Source of the DNA: G963704535 sp963704535
GTDB taxonomy: Bacteria > Chloroflexota > Chloroflexia > Chloroflexales > Roseiflexaceae
Reading direction: 5' to 3'
NCBI GenBank assembly: GCA_963704535.1
Contig: OY969916.1
Span: forward strand, 7,192,001-7,256,000
Length of the DNA: 64,000 nucleotides
The notes under the pieces are model-generated. The model saw only the letters and a list, made by a program, of their open reading frames with translations, had not been told where the DNA came from and did not search any database. This document shows positions 1 to 7,915 of the stretch, piece by piece. Every line of letters begins with the position of its first letter. The stretch's first letter is position 1. A program made the translations under genes and the position numbers.

Positions 1-93
1 GGCAATGCGGCCGTCGTCACCGACCAGCACTGCCTCGGGATTGGGCAGGCTGGGGTCGACGGTGTGGATGATCCCGTTCGAGAATAGTAGCAT
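1..93 (-). CDS. Amidohydrolase (YtcJ-like), N-terminal fragment running off the window
   Basis: The reverse strand from 93 opens with ATG and encodes 31 residues to the window edge without a stop, beginning MLLFSNGIIHTVDP and continuing PEAVLVGDDGRIA. This is the first beta-strand pattern of metal-dependent amidohydrolases of the YtcJ group (a 'NG.I.T.D....AVAV..GRI' opening). The catalytic part lies outside the window. The gene is transcribed leftwards, away from the glycoside hydrolase tail at 171, and has an extended -10 box 38-43 bases upstream of its start. The family is a recognition from a short stretch, so the substrate cannot be given. Confidence 0.6.
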   Translation of the reverse strand, partial: MLLFSNGIIHTVDPSLPNPEAVLVGDDGRIA

Positions 94-130
94 CGCGCCC
101 TCCAACTGCGGCGAGGATTGGTTGGGTCCT

Positions 131-140
131 ATTATACCAA
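131..140 (-). promoter_or_regulatory. Extended -10 promoter element for the amidohydrolase
   Basis: On the reverse strand the sequence TTGGTATAAT contains a perfect TATAAT (136..131) preceded by TGN, the extended -10 pattern. No convincing -35 box is visible 17 bases further upstream. It lies upstream of the ATG at 93 on the same strand. Confidence 0.4.
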
Positions 141-170
141 GTCGAGAATGCTATCGAGACCACTCACGCT

Positions 171-638
171 TTACGGATTCTGGAACAACGCCAGCACTTC
201 CGCCGCGCTTAGGGCACGGTTATAGATGCGGAACTCGTCGAGTTGTCCATCCAGGTAGGGGTCGGATGAGTATTCTGAGCGGCCAAGCCAGTTCTGGGTG
301 GTGTTGCCCAGGCTGGAGGGGCTGAGTGTCATCGCGGTGTTCTGGCCGACCTGCACGCCATTCACGTACAGGGTGCCGGTGTTGTCGGACCTGGTGATCG
401 CCACATGCGTCCACGCGCCGGTCGGCAGCGCGGCCGTACCGTTGATACGCTGTTCGGCGCCCGACCCGCCGGTAGTGATCGCAAAGCGGATAGTCGAACC
501 ACTGGTAGGCGTCAGGAACATATTGACCGTCGTGCCGGTGCCGAAGTCGAACACCCGCCGCCATGCGCTGGTGGTATCGAGCTTGACCCAGGTGGCGATC
601 GAGAAGTTGGTCAGGCCATTGACGATCCCCGCCGGCAT
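171..638 (-). CDS. LamG/concanavalin-like domain, detached C-terminal end of the glycoside hydrolase
   Basis: This 155-codon frame encodes most of a laminin-G-like (LamG, jelly-roll) domain: FSIATWVKLDTTSAWRRVFDFG, then GAWTHVAITRSDNTGTLYVNG, then LDGQLDEFRIYNRALSAAEV, ending LFQNP. It is the direct continuation of the LamG domain that begins at the end of the upstream glycoside hydrolase frame (VLYTFDGNANDSSGNGRHA). The two frames overlap at 611-638, and adding one base near 630 (GTG-AC-ATG to GTG-AAC-ATG) joins them. The ATG here is therefore probably not a real start; the intact protein would span 171-3910. It is either a sequencing error or a recent frameshift that removes a carbohydrate-binding module. 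Confidence 0.75.
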   Translation of the reverse strand: MPAGIVNGLTNFSIATWVKLDTTSAWRRVFDFGTGTTVNMFLTPTSGSTIRFAITTGGSGAEQRINGTAALPTGAWTHVAITRSDNTGTLYVNGVQVGQNTAMTLSPSSLGNTTQNWLGRSEYSSDPYLDGQLDEFRIYNRALSAAEVLALFQNP

Positions 639-3600
639 GTCACATGCTGGCTGGCCGAGCCGCCCGCGCCACCCGCCAAGTCCACGGCCTGCCCAACCCG
701 GCCGGTTACAAAGGTCGGGTTGTTCACCAGCGTTGCATGACGACCGTTGCCGCTGCTATCGTTGGCGTTCCCATCAAAGGTGTACAGCACGATCGGGCCG
801 CTCCCAGGGATGGGCGTGGGCGTAATCGTCGGCGTGGGCGTGATCGTCGGCGTCAGGGTGGGCGTAGGTGTCGGCCCGCCGCCGCCGATGTTAAAGACTT
901 GCACTTCCTTCAGCCCGATCCCAAATGTCCCGGTGCGGGTCATCAGAATCCGCACCCGTTGCGCCGACACCGCCGGGAATGTCACCTTATTGTAGTTCGC
1001 CGCCGGCGTGCCCGGCGTCTTAACCTGCCCAGCCACATCCACAAAGGTCGAGCCGTTGAAGACCTGCACCGAATAAGACGCCGGCTCGCGGTAGGTATTC
1101 CCCTGAATGCCGTACTGCTTGTTGTTATAGAAGTACAGCTTAACCATGTCGAACGTCGTCGTGCTGCCCAGGTTGATCTCGAACCAATCCTGGGTGTTGG
1201 GCGAGCCCTGGGTGCCCCAGATCGGATTGCGGCCGATCCAGTTCCCCACCTGGATCGGAAGCCCGCTGACTGTGAAGCCATCCACAGCGTTAGTGACATT
1301 CGTGCCCAACGCGCTGCTTGAGGTAAACGAAGCGCTGACGGTCTTGCCCAACGCCAAGTTGGACAGGCTGCCGGTAGCAGTCGAGATGTCCACCCCAGCC
1401 CTCTGGGAGATGTCCACCATCCGCGGATTGTCGGCGTGACTCACTTGCAGGACACTCGGAAGTGAGGCCGAGGCGTTGAAGTTGACGGTGGCCGGAGTGC
1501 CCAGGATTGTCACCGCCCCGCTGCTCGAATTCCAGGTCAGGTGGGTCAGGTCGCTGACAGTACACACCCGCTGGCCGTTGAGATACAGCGAATAGCCTTC
1601 GGGGGCATTGGGGTAAGGGTCAGTCCCGCCGGGCCGATCCCATACCAGGGTGTAATCGCGGCCGTGATAGCGCAGGTTGTTGATCGTGAAGGATTCGTAG
1701 CCCACGTCGATCGGCCAGAGTTCCACGATATTGTCTGCGCGCGGGAAGACCCCCATGAAACCCTCGATCAGCATGTAGTTGTAGCCGCCGAGGATGTCGT
1801 TGTGGATGCCCGAGCGGCCTAACGTCTGGTTCGTGGGATTCCAACTAAACCAGTACTCATTGTTGTCGGGCATGCGATTATCGCCGTTGATGTACTGGGT
1901 CCAGGTCAACCACTCGACCGACTTGCGATAGCTATCGGCTGTGATATAGGTGGAAGGATAGTTGCGTAGGGCGCTCAAGAAGACCTGCGTCTGAAGCGTC
2001 CAGTTGATGTTCGAGAAGTTATTGCTCCCGCCCTTTCCGGCGGCCACGGCCTCGGCCTTGTCGGCCTGGTTGGCCGTGTAGGATGGCATAATCGGCATCT
2101 GGTTTCGGTCGGCGTAGAAACGCAGCCCCTCTCGGAAGGAAGCCGTGTTCGCCACCAGGCCCGGGCCGGCAATGTACGGCGCCCAGTTCTGCTGATCCTT
2201 CCACGGCACCAGGCTCCCGCTCTGGATGTCTCGCTGCTTGAACACCTGGCCGCCCGACGACGCCGACGCGTTATCCCACAGCGTCAGGATGGCGGCGCGC
2301 ATGTTGTTGGCCAGGGTGCTCATCTGGCTGGCCTTGGCGGTGTTGCCCAGCAGAGTGTAGGCTTCGGCAGCGGCCGTGGCGCCCTCCCACCAGAAGGAGG
2401 TTTCTGTACGCTCCTGTGCGCGCTGAAAGTAGGCCAGGGCCACCGCATCGGCGTCGTTGCCGGTGTCGGCGCCATTGGAGTAGGCGACCAGGAAGTTGTT
2501 GTTCTGGTCGAACTTCGCCAGGTACCCGGTCACGTCACCTTCGGCGTAGCGGGCCAGGTTGTTCAACAAGGCCGCCCCGCCCCCATGGATCTTGAAGCTC
2601 TGCCAGGACTCGCGGGCGATGTACTGCTCATAGGTGCCGTTGGGGTTGCCGACACCCCAGTGGGCCGTATCGCCGGGGTTATCGGTAAACGGGCCGTACT
2701 TCGAGCTTTCGCCCGACGAGATCCAATCTCCGAAGGCATACACCGGGTTTCTGAAATACTTGAGATCCTGCATATGCATGGGCTGCGTCAACTGAATCGC
2801 GTTGTTGTAGCCCGTCACACCTTCGATCGAAACCGGGAACTGGAAGTCATTGCCCGGAATATTGCCGTCGAAGAGGTTGTAGCGGTTCAAGAAGGTCCGG
2901 TAGTACGACATCTTCTTGATGTTCGCGTTGGGGATGTCGATGTATGGAACGTTGTCTACCCACCACTGGTTATACTCGCGCAGGTGGGTCAGGAACGCCG
3001 TGTCGGCGTCGAGATTGCGGAAGCGCATGTAATCGGCGGATGATTCGGGAAGCTCATTGGCCAGCACGCCGATCTGAATCTTGAAGGTGACGGACTGCCC
3101 CGCGCCCACCGAGAAGCTGCGCGTCAGGTTCGTGCCGCTGACGGTAAAGCTGTCGCCACTCAGCCGGGGGAAAATGTTGGACAAACCGTAGCGCAGACCC
3201 ACCGATCCGGTCAACTCACTGCCCGAAGCGCTGGTAGCGATGGGCGAACTGGCCGTAACCGTTACCGAGGCGCTGGAGCCGCCGTTGTTCGTGAGCGTCA
3301 GTACAGTAACAGCCACGTTGTTGTCCGTAATGAACTTCCTTTGCAAGACGGTCCATGAGCCGCCGGTGTGCTGGCTGCGCCAGTGGCTCGGGTACTGCGT
3401 GCGCTGCGAGGTCGTCTCGGACAGGGTGACACCGGAGAGCGAGACGCTGTATAAGTTTTGATTAGCGCCTGTCGGGCGTTCGCGATAGGCGTAGCCGCCC
3501 GCGAAACCAAGCGTTCCCGCCGTATGTGAATTCATATATAAGGCCCGCCCGCGCGTCAGCAGCGACGAGTTGCTGTCGCCGCTGACGAAAGGTCGCGCCA

Positions 3601-3910
3601 GCACGCGGTCGAACCAGTACGAGGTGCCGCCGGCCGCCAGATCGGCGTTGAACATGGCCTGCAACATGCCGGCGCCTGGGTTATAAGCGACCGGCTCCGC
3701 AGGCACCGGGTTGGCCTGTCCACCAAACGTCGGCGTACCGGGATCGACGGCGGCGGGGATGCCGGGGGTGTATTGCGCGAACACGGGCCTGGATGCGGGT
3801 GCGGATAGGTTGAGCAGTACCACAACTGCGACCAGGCATAACGCCAGCATGTTCTTTGCACTGAAACCCCGGCGTGTCCTTCCTGGCTCGTCCACCATGG
3901 GCTTTGACAT
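611..3910 (-). CDS. Secreted multidomain glycoside hydrolase (MGH1-like, discoidin, truncated LamG)
   Basis: About 1,100 residues. The start at 3910 (MSKPMVDEPG) is chosen because AGGAG lies just upstream; the longer frame begins inside heptamer repeat sequence. A signal peptide of about 47 residues ends at PVFAQ. The central 700 residues look like an (alpha/alpha)6 hydrolase of the MGH1-like type (NWAPYIAGPGLVA, NEYWFSWNPTNQTLGRSGIHND). A discoidin/F5-8C sugar-binding domain (NLALGKTVSASF to GLKEVQVF) follows, then a PTPTPT linker and the first 25 residues of a LamG domain before a frameshift stop. It presumably attacks a plant or microbial glycan outside the cell. The neighbouring GH127 scrap hints at arabinose-containing substrates. 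The exact GH family is uncertain. Confidence 0.7.
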   Translation of the reverse strand: MSKPMVDEPGRTRRGFSAKNMLALCLVAVVVLLNLSAPASRPVFAQYTPGIPAAVDPGTPTFGGQANPVPAEPVAYNPGAGMLQAMFNADLAAGGTSYWFDRVLARPFVSGDSNSSLLTRGRALYMNSHTAGTLGFAGGYAYRERPTGANQNLYSVSLSGVTLSETTSQRTQYPSHWRSQHTGGSWTVLQRKFITDNNVAVTVLTLTNNGGSSASVTVTASSPIATSASGSELTGSVGLRYGLSNIFPRLSGDSFTVSGTNLTRSFSVGAGQSVTFKIQIGVLANELPESSADYMRFRNLDADTAFLTHLREYNQWWVDNVPYIDIPNANIKKMSYYRTFLNRYNLFDGNIPGNDFQFPVSIEGVTGYNNAIQLTQPMHMQDLKYFRNPVYAFGDWISSGESSKYGPFTDNPGDTAHWGVGNPNGTYEQYIARESWQSFKIHGGGAALLNNLARYAEGDVTGYLAKFDQNNNFLVAYSNGADTGNDADAVALAYFQRAQERTETSFWWEGATAAAEAYTLLGNTAKASQMSTLANNMRAAILTLWDNASASSGGQVFKQRDIQSGSLVPWKDQQNWAPYIAGPGLVANTASFREGLRFYADRNQMPIMPSYTANQADKAEAVAAGKGGSNNFSNINWTLQTQVFLSALRNYPSTYITADSYRKSVEWLTWTQYINGDNRMPDNNEYWFSWNPTNQTLGRSGIHNDILGGYNYMLIEGFMGVFPRADNIVELWPIDVGYESFTINNLRYHGRDYTLVWDRPGGTDPYPNAPEGYSLYLNGQRVCTVSDLTHLTWNSSSGAVTILGTPATVNFNASASLPSVLQVSHADNPRMVDISQRAGVDISTATGSLSNLALGKTVSASFTSSSALGTNVTNAVDGFTVSGLPIQVGNWIGRNPIWGTQGSPNTQDWFEINLGSTTTFDMVKLYFYNNKQYGIQGNTYREPASYSVQVFNGSTFVDVAGQVKTPGTPAANYNKVTFPAVSAQRVRILMTRTGTFGIGLKEVQVFNIGGGGPTPTPTLTPTITPTPTITPTPIPGSGPIVLYTFDGNANDSSGNGRHATLVNNPTFVTGRVGQAVDLAGGAGGSASQHVTCRRGSSMA

Positions 3911-3989
3911 GATCGTCTCCTCTTCTTTGAGCGTGGAGATTGGAGATTGGAGATTAGGACTTGGATGCCTCGTGAGCGTCACAGTCATC

Positions 3990-4101
3990 GCCACAAATGA
4001 ATTTGTGGCCTGAAATCAGCAAACACGTTAAAACGTGTTCTTGCGTGCTCTACAACGTGTTTTAACACGTTTGAGATTTCAGGCATCGAATTCATTCGAT
4101 G
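3990..4101. repeat. Cluster of four perfect short dyads upstream of the hydrolase
   Basis: Four perfect inverted repeats with 2-base centres stand in a row: 3990-4009 (9-bp arms, GCCACAAAT/ATTTGTGGC), 4022-4039 (8-bp arms, AACACGTT/AACGTGTT), 4054-4071 (the same arms in everted order) and 4084-4101 (CATCGAAT/ATTCGATG). The second and third also sit inside a larger imperfect inverted repeat bounded by CTGAAATC and GATTTCAG. They lie 80-190 bases upstream of the hydrolase start, so operator or hairpin roles are both possible. Confidence 0.75.
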
Positions 4102-4142
4102 ATGCAGGCGAGATGTCCAAATGCACTCTAAAATCATACCCT

Positions 4143-4384
4143 TGTGATCTGAATCAACAAGCCTGTTGATTTAGATCACACCCTGGTGATCTAAGTCGGC
4201 AAGCGTGCTGAGTTACATTACCCGCTGGTGATCTAAGTCGGCAAGTGTGCTGAGTTACATGACCCGCCGGTGATCTAAATCGGCAAGCCTGCTGGGTTAC
4301 ATGACTCGCTGGTGATCTAAGTCGGCAAGCGTACTGAGTTACATTACCCGCTGGTGGTTTAAGTCGGCAAGCTTGTTGACTTAT
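4143..4384. repeat. 42-bp tandem array of imperfect hairpins
   Basis: Units start at 4143, 4185, 4227, 4269, 4311 and 4353, exactly 42 bases apart, with a core GGTGATCTAAGTCGGCAAGC followed by GTGCTGAGTTACATTACC. The first unit is an almost perfect dyad (15-base arms, 14 matches, 6-base centre). The later units keep the same layout with about 11 of 15 pairs. No spacers intervene, so it is not CRISPR. The unit length equals four helical turns, which would put every unit on the same DNA face. Confidence 0.8.
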
Positions 4385-4392
4385 TTGAGAAT

Positions 4393-4454
4393 AGAGAATA
4401 GAGATTGGAGATTGGGACGCTCCGGCAATCTCTAATCTCCAATCTCTATTCTCT
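4393..4454. repeat. 21-bp perfect inverted repeat made of heptamers
   Basis: The arms 4393-4413 and 4434-4454 are perfect inverse complements with a 20-base loop. Each arm is built from 7-base units (AGAGAAT, AGAGATT, GGAGATT). The same heptamer family recurs at 3935-3960. The right arm supplies the last codons and stop of the GH127 remnant. Confidence 0.8.
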
Positions 4455-4649
4455 ACAGGCCAGCAAACCGGCCATAATCTTGTGGCAGGTGTAATAGGGC
4501 GCCCAGATGGTGGGATAGGTGGCGAGGTTTTCCAACTGGATGAATTGGTCTTCGGGATAGCCCGCCAGGTAGCCCGCGCTGTAGCCCCTGGAAGGCGAGA
4601 CAGCTTGGCACTTGCCCAGTTCGGCGATCATATAGTCGATTCTTCTCAT
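4446..4649 (-). pseudogene. Remnant of a GH127 beta-L-arabinofuranosidase
   Basis: The 67 codons read RRIDYMIAELGKCQ, then GYLAGYPEDQF, then WAPYYTCHKIMAGLL, a short internal signature of the GH127/DUF1680 beta-L-arabinofuranosidase family (proteins usually over 550 residues). Both ends are missing. The frame stops where it runs into the heptamer inverted repeat. It is a scrap of a deleted gene on the same strand as the intact hydrolase, so the region once held at least one more glycosidase. Confidence 0.7.
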
Positions 4650-4659
4650 CTCCGGCAGG

Positions 4660-4704
4660 TTATGGATTCTGGAATAGTGCCAGCACTTCTGAGGCGTTCA
4701 ATCT
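4660..4704 (-). pseudogene. LamG C-terminal tail remnant
   Basis: The reverse strand encodes RLNASEVLALFQNP followed by TAA. This matches the end of the LamG domain at 171-230 (ALSAAEVLALFQNP) residue for residue over the last nine positions. It is the tail of a second, otherwise deleted LamG protein, and the stop codon of the LacI gene falls inside it in another frame. Confidence 0.65.
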
Positions 4705-5777
4705 TCCGGGTCTTTATGCAGCAGGACCCGGCGCATACCTGTCGCGGGGAGCGGCTCCTCCTTCGTTCGCAACGCATGGTCGGCGCCGCACGACTCGCGG
4801 ATGTAAAGCCGACCAGCGATCTTGATCTCCTCGAAATCACTTTTTCCGTCGGTGATCTGACGTAAAAGCTGCTCGGCGGCCGTGCGCCCCATCTCGTAGA
4901 CCGGCAGGCTCACGGTCGTAAGGCGTGGGCGAATGATCTGAGCGAAATCGCGGTTGTCGTAGCCGACGACGGCGATTTCGCCGGGGACCGCCAGCCCCGC
5001 ATCCTGGATGCCATAGATCGCGCCAAGCGCCATCAGGTCATTGGCGGCAAAGATCGCGGTGGGCCGCTCCGCGAGCGCGAGCAGCTTAAGGGCCGCGGCA
5101 TGGCCGCTATCGCACTCCCAATCGCCGGGCTGGATCAGCGCCGGGTCGGCGTCAATCCCATTTCTCGCCAGTTCATCGCTATATCCAGCCAGCCGATCGT
5201 GTGAGTTATGCCAGTTCTCCGGCCCATTGATATAGCCGATCCGTCGGTGTCCAAGGCCGATCAGGTGCCGCACCGCCAGAGTCGCGCCATGGTAGTCATC
5301 CGGTACGATCGAATTTTTCACTGAGCCGCCGAACAGACGATGCACGAATAGATGCGGCTTCTGGGATTGTATGAGCGCCTCGTGTTTGGCCAGATGCGAG
5401 TACTCCGCAAAGATAATTCCATCCACCGGCCGGCTAAGCAGACTCTCGATCACCGCGCCTTCGATTTCGGGATTCCAATCCGAATTGCCGATCACACACG
5501 AGAAGCCGTGCTCCATCAGATGATCCTGGATGCCGCGCACGATCGGCGGGGCGAACGGGCTCATAATGTCATCGACCAGGATGCCGATCGTGTTGGTGCG
5601 CTCCGTGCGCAGGCTGCGCGCGGAAAGGTTCGGTCGGTAGCCCAACGCCTGGGCAACCTCCACGACACGCTGACGCGTCGCGCTGCTGACGGGGTAGTTG
5701 CTGTTCGAGAGAACACGCGAGACGGTGGGAATAGAGAATCCCGTTGCCCTGGAGATATCTTCGAGCGTAACCGACAT
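4698..5777 (-). CDS. LacI-family transcriptional regulator
   Basis: A 359-residue LacI/GalR regulator. The start at 5777 is chosen because the helix-turn-helix begins immediately (MSVTLEDISRATGFSIPTVSRVLS). The sugar-binding periplasmic-type domain follows, with YRPNLSARSLRTERTNTIGILVDDI, then GHRRIGYINGPENWH and IFAANDLMALGAI near the end. It is transcribed towards the glycosidase genes and is likely to control them in response to a sugar. Two inverted LacI-type operators lie 100-140 bases upstream and suggest autoregulation. The last codons run into an old LamG remnant, so the extreme C-terminus (after IRESCGADHAL) may not be original. Confidence 0.9.
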   Translation of the reverse strand: MSVTLEDISRATGFSIPTVSRVLSNSNYPVSSATRQRVVEVAQALGYRPNLSARSLRTERTNTIGILVDDIMSPFAPPIVRGIQDHLMEHGFSCVIGNSDWNPEIEGAVIESLLSRPVDGIIFAEYSHLAKHEALIQSQKPHLFVHRLFGGSVKNSIVPDDYHGATLAVRHLIGLGHRRIGYINGPENWHNSHDRLAGYSDELARNGIDADPALIQPGDWECDSGHAAALKLLALAERPTAIFAANDLMALGAIYGIQDAGLAVPGEIAVVGYDNRDFAQIIRPRLTTVSLPVYEMGRTAAEQLLRQITDGKSDFEEIKIAGRLYIRESCGADHALRTKEEPLPATGMRRVLLHKDPED

Positions 5778-5878
5778 CAACAGCCTCAGTATAGGAGCAA
5801 GCTCATGCAAAAACACAAAAACTGCCGGATTGAAGGTGCAACCAGTCCTGGGCACCATTTCGGCATGAAATAAAGAGA

Positions 5879-5920
5879 GAAAACGATTTCTATGTTCGCA
5901 GTATATCAGAAATCGTTTTC
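5879..5920. promoter_or_regulatory. Pair of inverted LacI-type operators
   Basis: GAAAACGATTTC (5879-5890) and its exact inverse complement GAAATCGTTTTC (5909-5920) are 30 bp apart centre to centre. Each carries the central CG typical of LacI-family half-site pairs. They lie upstream of the LacI regulator start at 5777. Confidence 0.65.
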
Positions 5921-6099
5921 TATGTCAAGAATCTCGTATACACGGAAGCCTCAGAACTGATGTTGCTGGCGAACCTCGACTCAGCGCCATGCTGCGCTTT
6001 TCGGGTCATTTTTGGTCGATTAAACGCCTGGCGTGCATCCTGAACCAGCAGGCACAAACAGCGTGGTTCTAGACGCAATACCTTTCAAATAGGGCCGTG

Positions 6100-6206
6100 C
6101 TCAGAAACTGTCTGAAAAGGCCCGTGCGCCACTCGCAATCCGTGGTGGAAAGGGGATTCTTGAGGGGCGGCCCCCTCAAACTCCCCCTTTTCAGACGGTC
6201 TCTCAG
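6100..6206. mobile_element. MITE, full copy (about 107 bp)
   Basis: The terminal inverted repeats are CAGAAACTGTCTGAAAAGG on the left and, inverted, GAGAGACCGTCTGAAAAGG on the right. An internal segment TGGTGGAAAGGGGATTCTTG is followed by a GAGGGGC/GCCCCCTC hairpin. A second full copy is at 27127-27230 and a half copy at 12858-12922. There is no coding capacity. The right end overlaps the last codon of the fur-like gene. Confidence 0.8.
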
Positions 6207-6661
6207 GCGCGGGTTACTCCCGATCCGCCAGGATCTTCCGCCGCGCCACAGCCTGAGCAACGACCGCTCAGGGCCAGGTGATCGACCAGGAGTGTAAAAC
6301 CGTACTGAGCCTGAAGTGCGGCCTTCAGATCACTCAAAAACTCGTCCGGGAGCTGGGTTTCGTGACCGCACTCCTGGCAGATCAGGTGATGGTGATGTTC
6401 GCCGGGCCGGCGATACTCGTAATGCAGCTTGCCGTCACCGAGGCTGATCGGCGCTACCAAGCCGACGCTCTGGAGCCACTGCAAGGTTCGATAGACGGTG
6501 GCGATGTCGAGATACGGTTGCTGGGGTAAGATCGCCGCATGAATTTCCTCGGCGGTGAGGTGCTGAGCATGCGTTTTGACCACCCAGAGCACTTGCAGCC
6601 GCTGAGGAGTCAGGCGATGGCCCTGTTGCCGCAGTAGCGCGGCGTCATCAAGATGTTGCAT
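6203..6661 (-). CDS. Fur-family metal-responsive repressor
   Basis: A 152-residue Fur/Zur/Nur-type regulator. The start at 6661 (MQHLDDAALL) follows GGAGGACAACT. The winged helix is LTPQRLQVLWVV to DIATVYRTLQWL. The metal-binding dimerisation half carries HHHHLICQECGH and a C-terminal CSGCG, the paired CxxC zinc site. It is divergent from cbiMQO with 246 bp between starts, so regulation of that cobalt/nickel (or zinc) transporter is likely. Its stop codon TGA is supplied by the terminal repeat of the adjacent MITE, so the natural C-terminus has probably been replaced after CGAAEDPGG. Confidence 0.9.
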   Translation of the reverse strand: MQHLDDAALLRQQGHRLTPQRLQVLWVVKTHAQHLTAEEIHAAILPQQPYLDIATVYRTLQWLQSVGLVAPISLGDGKLHYEYRRPGEHHHHLICQECGHETQLPDEFLSDLKAALQAQYGFTLLVDHLALSGRCSGCGAAEDPGGSGVTRA

Positions 6662-6761
6662 AGTTGTCCTCCAATACCCGCTCCGAATCATGTGCTGCGA
6701 TTACCTGATCCCTATTGTAGATAATCAAAGACGTATCTGTCAATTATTGCAGTTGCTAGGC

Positions 6762-6790
6762 TTGACGCCGAGCGCAGTGGCACGTATACT
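6762..6790 (+). promoter_or_regulatory. Sigma-70 promoter of the cbi operon
   Basis: TTGACG (6762-6767) and TATACT (6785-6790) are separated by exactly 17 bp, 118 bases before the cbiM ATG. AT-rich sequence upstream (GATAATC at 6719-6725, TCAATTATTG at 6740-6749) could hold a Fur-type operator, but no clean 19-bp palindrome is visible. No cobalamin riboswitch elements were recognised in the leader. Confidence 0.6.
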
Positions 6791-6907
6791 TGTTCTACTC
6801 TCAACACCTACGATCCTACGTAACGAACATCAATCGCTACTCGATGCGGCGCGTGCCCAGCATGCCCATATTGATAGGCAGTTCAAGTTCAGGAACAGGA
6901 GTGTATC

Positions 6908-7915
6908 ATGCTAACGTATCTCCTCGGATCACTCGCCGGCAGCGGCCCGGCCAGCCCGCCGGCGCTACACATCCCGGACGGGTTTCTAAGCCTGGCGATC
7001 TCAGTGGTGTTCTGGGCGCTTACGATCGTGCTCCTGGCCGTCGCCGTGCGCCGCACAAGCAACGAACTCGGCGAGCGCCAGATTCCGCTGATGGGCGTCA
7101 TGGGGGCATTCATTTTCGCCGCGCAGATGATTAATTTCCCAGTCGCGGGCGGGACATCGGGCCATTTGCTGGGCGGCGCATTGGCGGCGATGACGCTCGG
7201 CCCCTGGCCGGCGATGCTGGTGATGGCCAGCGTGATCGGCGTCCAGGGACTGCTGTTCCAGGATGGTGGCCTGGTCGTGATGGGCGCCAACATCTTTAAT
7301 ATGGGTCTGCTGACGGCGCTGATCGGCTACGGTCTGTATCGCAGCGTGCTGGGCAGGCCGCGCGGGGTACGGCTGGCGGTCGCCGGCGTGGCTGCCTGGC
7401 TCTCGGTGATGGCTGGCGCGCTGGCGACCTCGCTCCAGCTCTGGCTGAGCGGCACCTCCAGTCTCGGCGTTGTCGTGCCGGCGATGCTGGGTGTCCACAC
7501 ATTGATCGGCATTGGCGAGGCGTTGATCACCGTCGCGGCGCTGGCGTTTATTATGCAGACGCGCCCGGACCTGCTGGAGGCACAGGCTGGTGCTGCACGC
7601 GGCGGCCGCGGCTGGGTGGTGGGTGGCATGCTCGCTGCGCTGATTGTGGTGCTGCTTTCGCCGCTAGCCTCGGCCGACCCGGATGGCCTGGAGCGCGTGG
7701 CCGGGAACCTGGGCTTTCTGGACCGTGGCCTCAATGCGCCCTACCAGATCATCCCCGACTACACCATCCCCTTCCTGGGCGAGACAGCGCTCTCGACGAT
7801 CGGCGCGGGGGCGATTGGCGCGTTGGTGGTTGCGGCGTTCGCGTTCGGCGTCGCCCGCCTGGTCCGGCGACGGTCGACTCAAGCGGCAGTCAAGGTTGAG
7901 CGCTCGGTCTCCTGA
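6908..7915 (+). CDS. cbiM: Cobalt/nickel ECF transporter substrate-binding protein CbiM with PDGLE tail
   Basis: A 335-residue membrane S-component. LHIPDGFLS at residues 20-28 is the N-terminal signature that binds Co or Ni. About seven hydrophobic segments follow, then a C-terminal PDGLE/CbiN-like domain (SADPDGLERVAGNLGF, IPDYTIPFLG), so CbiM and CbiN functions are fused. Unusually, 19 residues precede the motif. Canonical proteins begin Met-His, so this N-terminus must be cleaved or the metal site built differently; no alternative start codon lies at the motif. AGGAG precedes the ATG. First gene of cbiM-cbiQ-cbiO. Confidence 0.92.
   Translation: MLTYLLGSLAGSGPASPPALHIPDGFLSLAISVVFWALTIVLLAVAVRRTSNELGERQIPLMGVMGAFIFAAQMINFPVAGGTSGHLLGGALAAMTLGPWPAMLVMASVIGVQGLLFQDGGLVVMGANIFNMGLLTALIGYGLYRSVLGRPRGVRLAVAGVAAWLSVMAGALATSLQLWLSGTSSLGVVVPAMLGVHTLIGIGEALITVAALAFIMQTRPDLLEAQAGAARGGRGWVVGGMLAALIVVLLSPLASADPDGLERVAGNLGFLDRGLNAPYQIIPDYTIPFLGETALSTIGAGAIGALVVAAFAFGVARLVRRRSTQAAVKVERSVS

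Noticed and set aside
4143..4384. CRISPR array
   Set aside because: The 42-bp repeats are contiguous with no spacers, and no cas genes are present.
6700..6907. Cobalamin riboswitch upstream of cbiM
   Set aside because: No B12-box or conserved helix sequences could be recognised; a Fur-type regulator is divergent instead.
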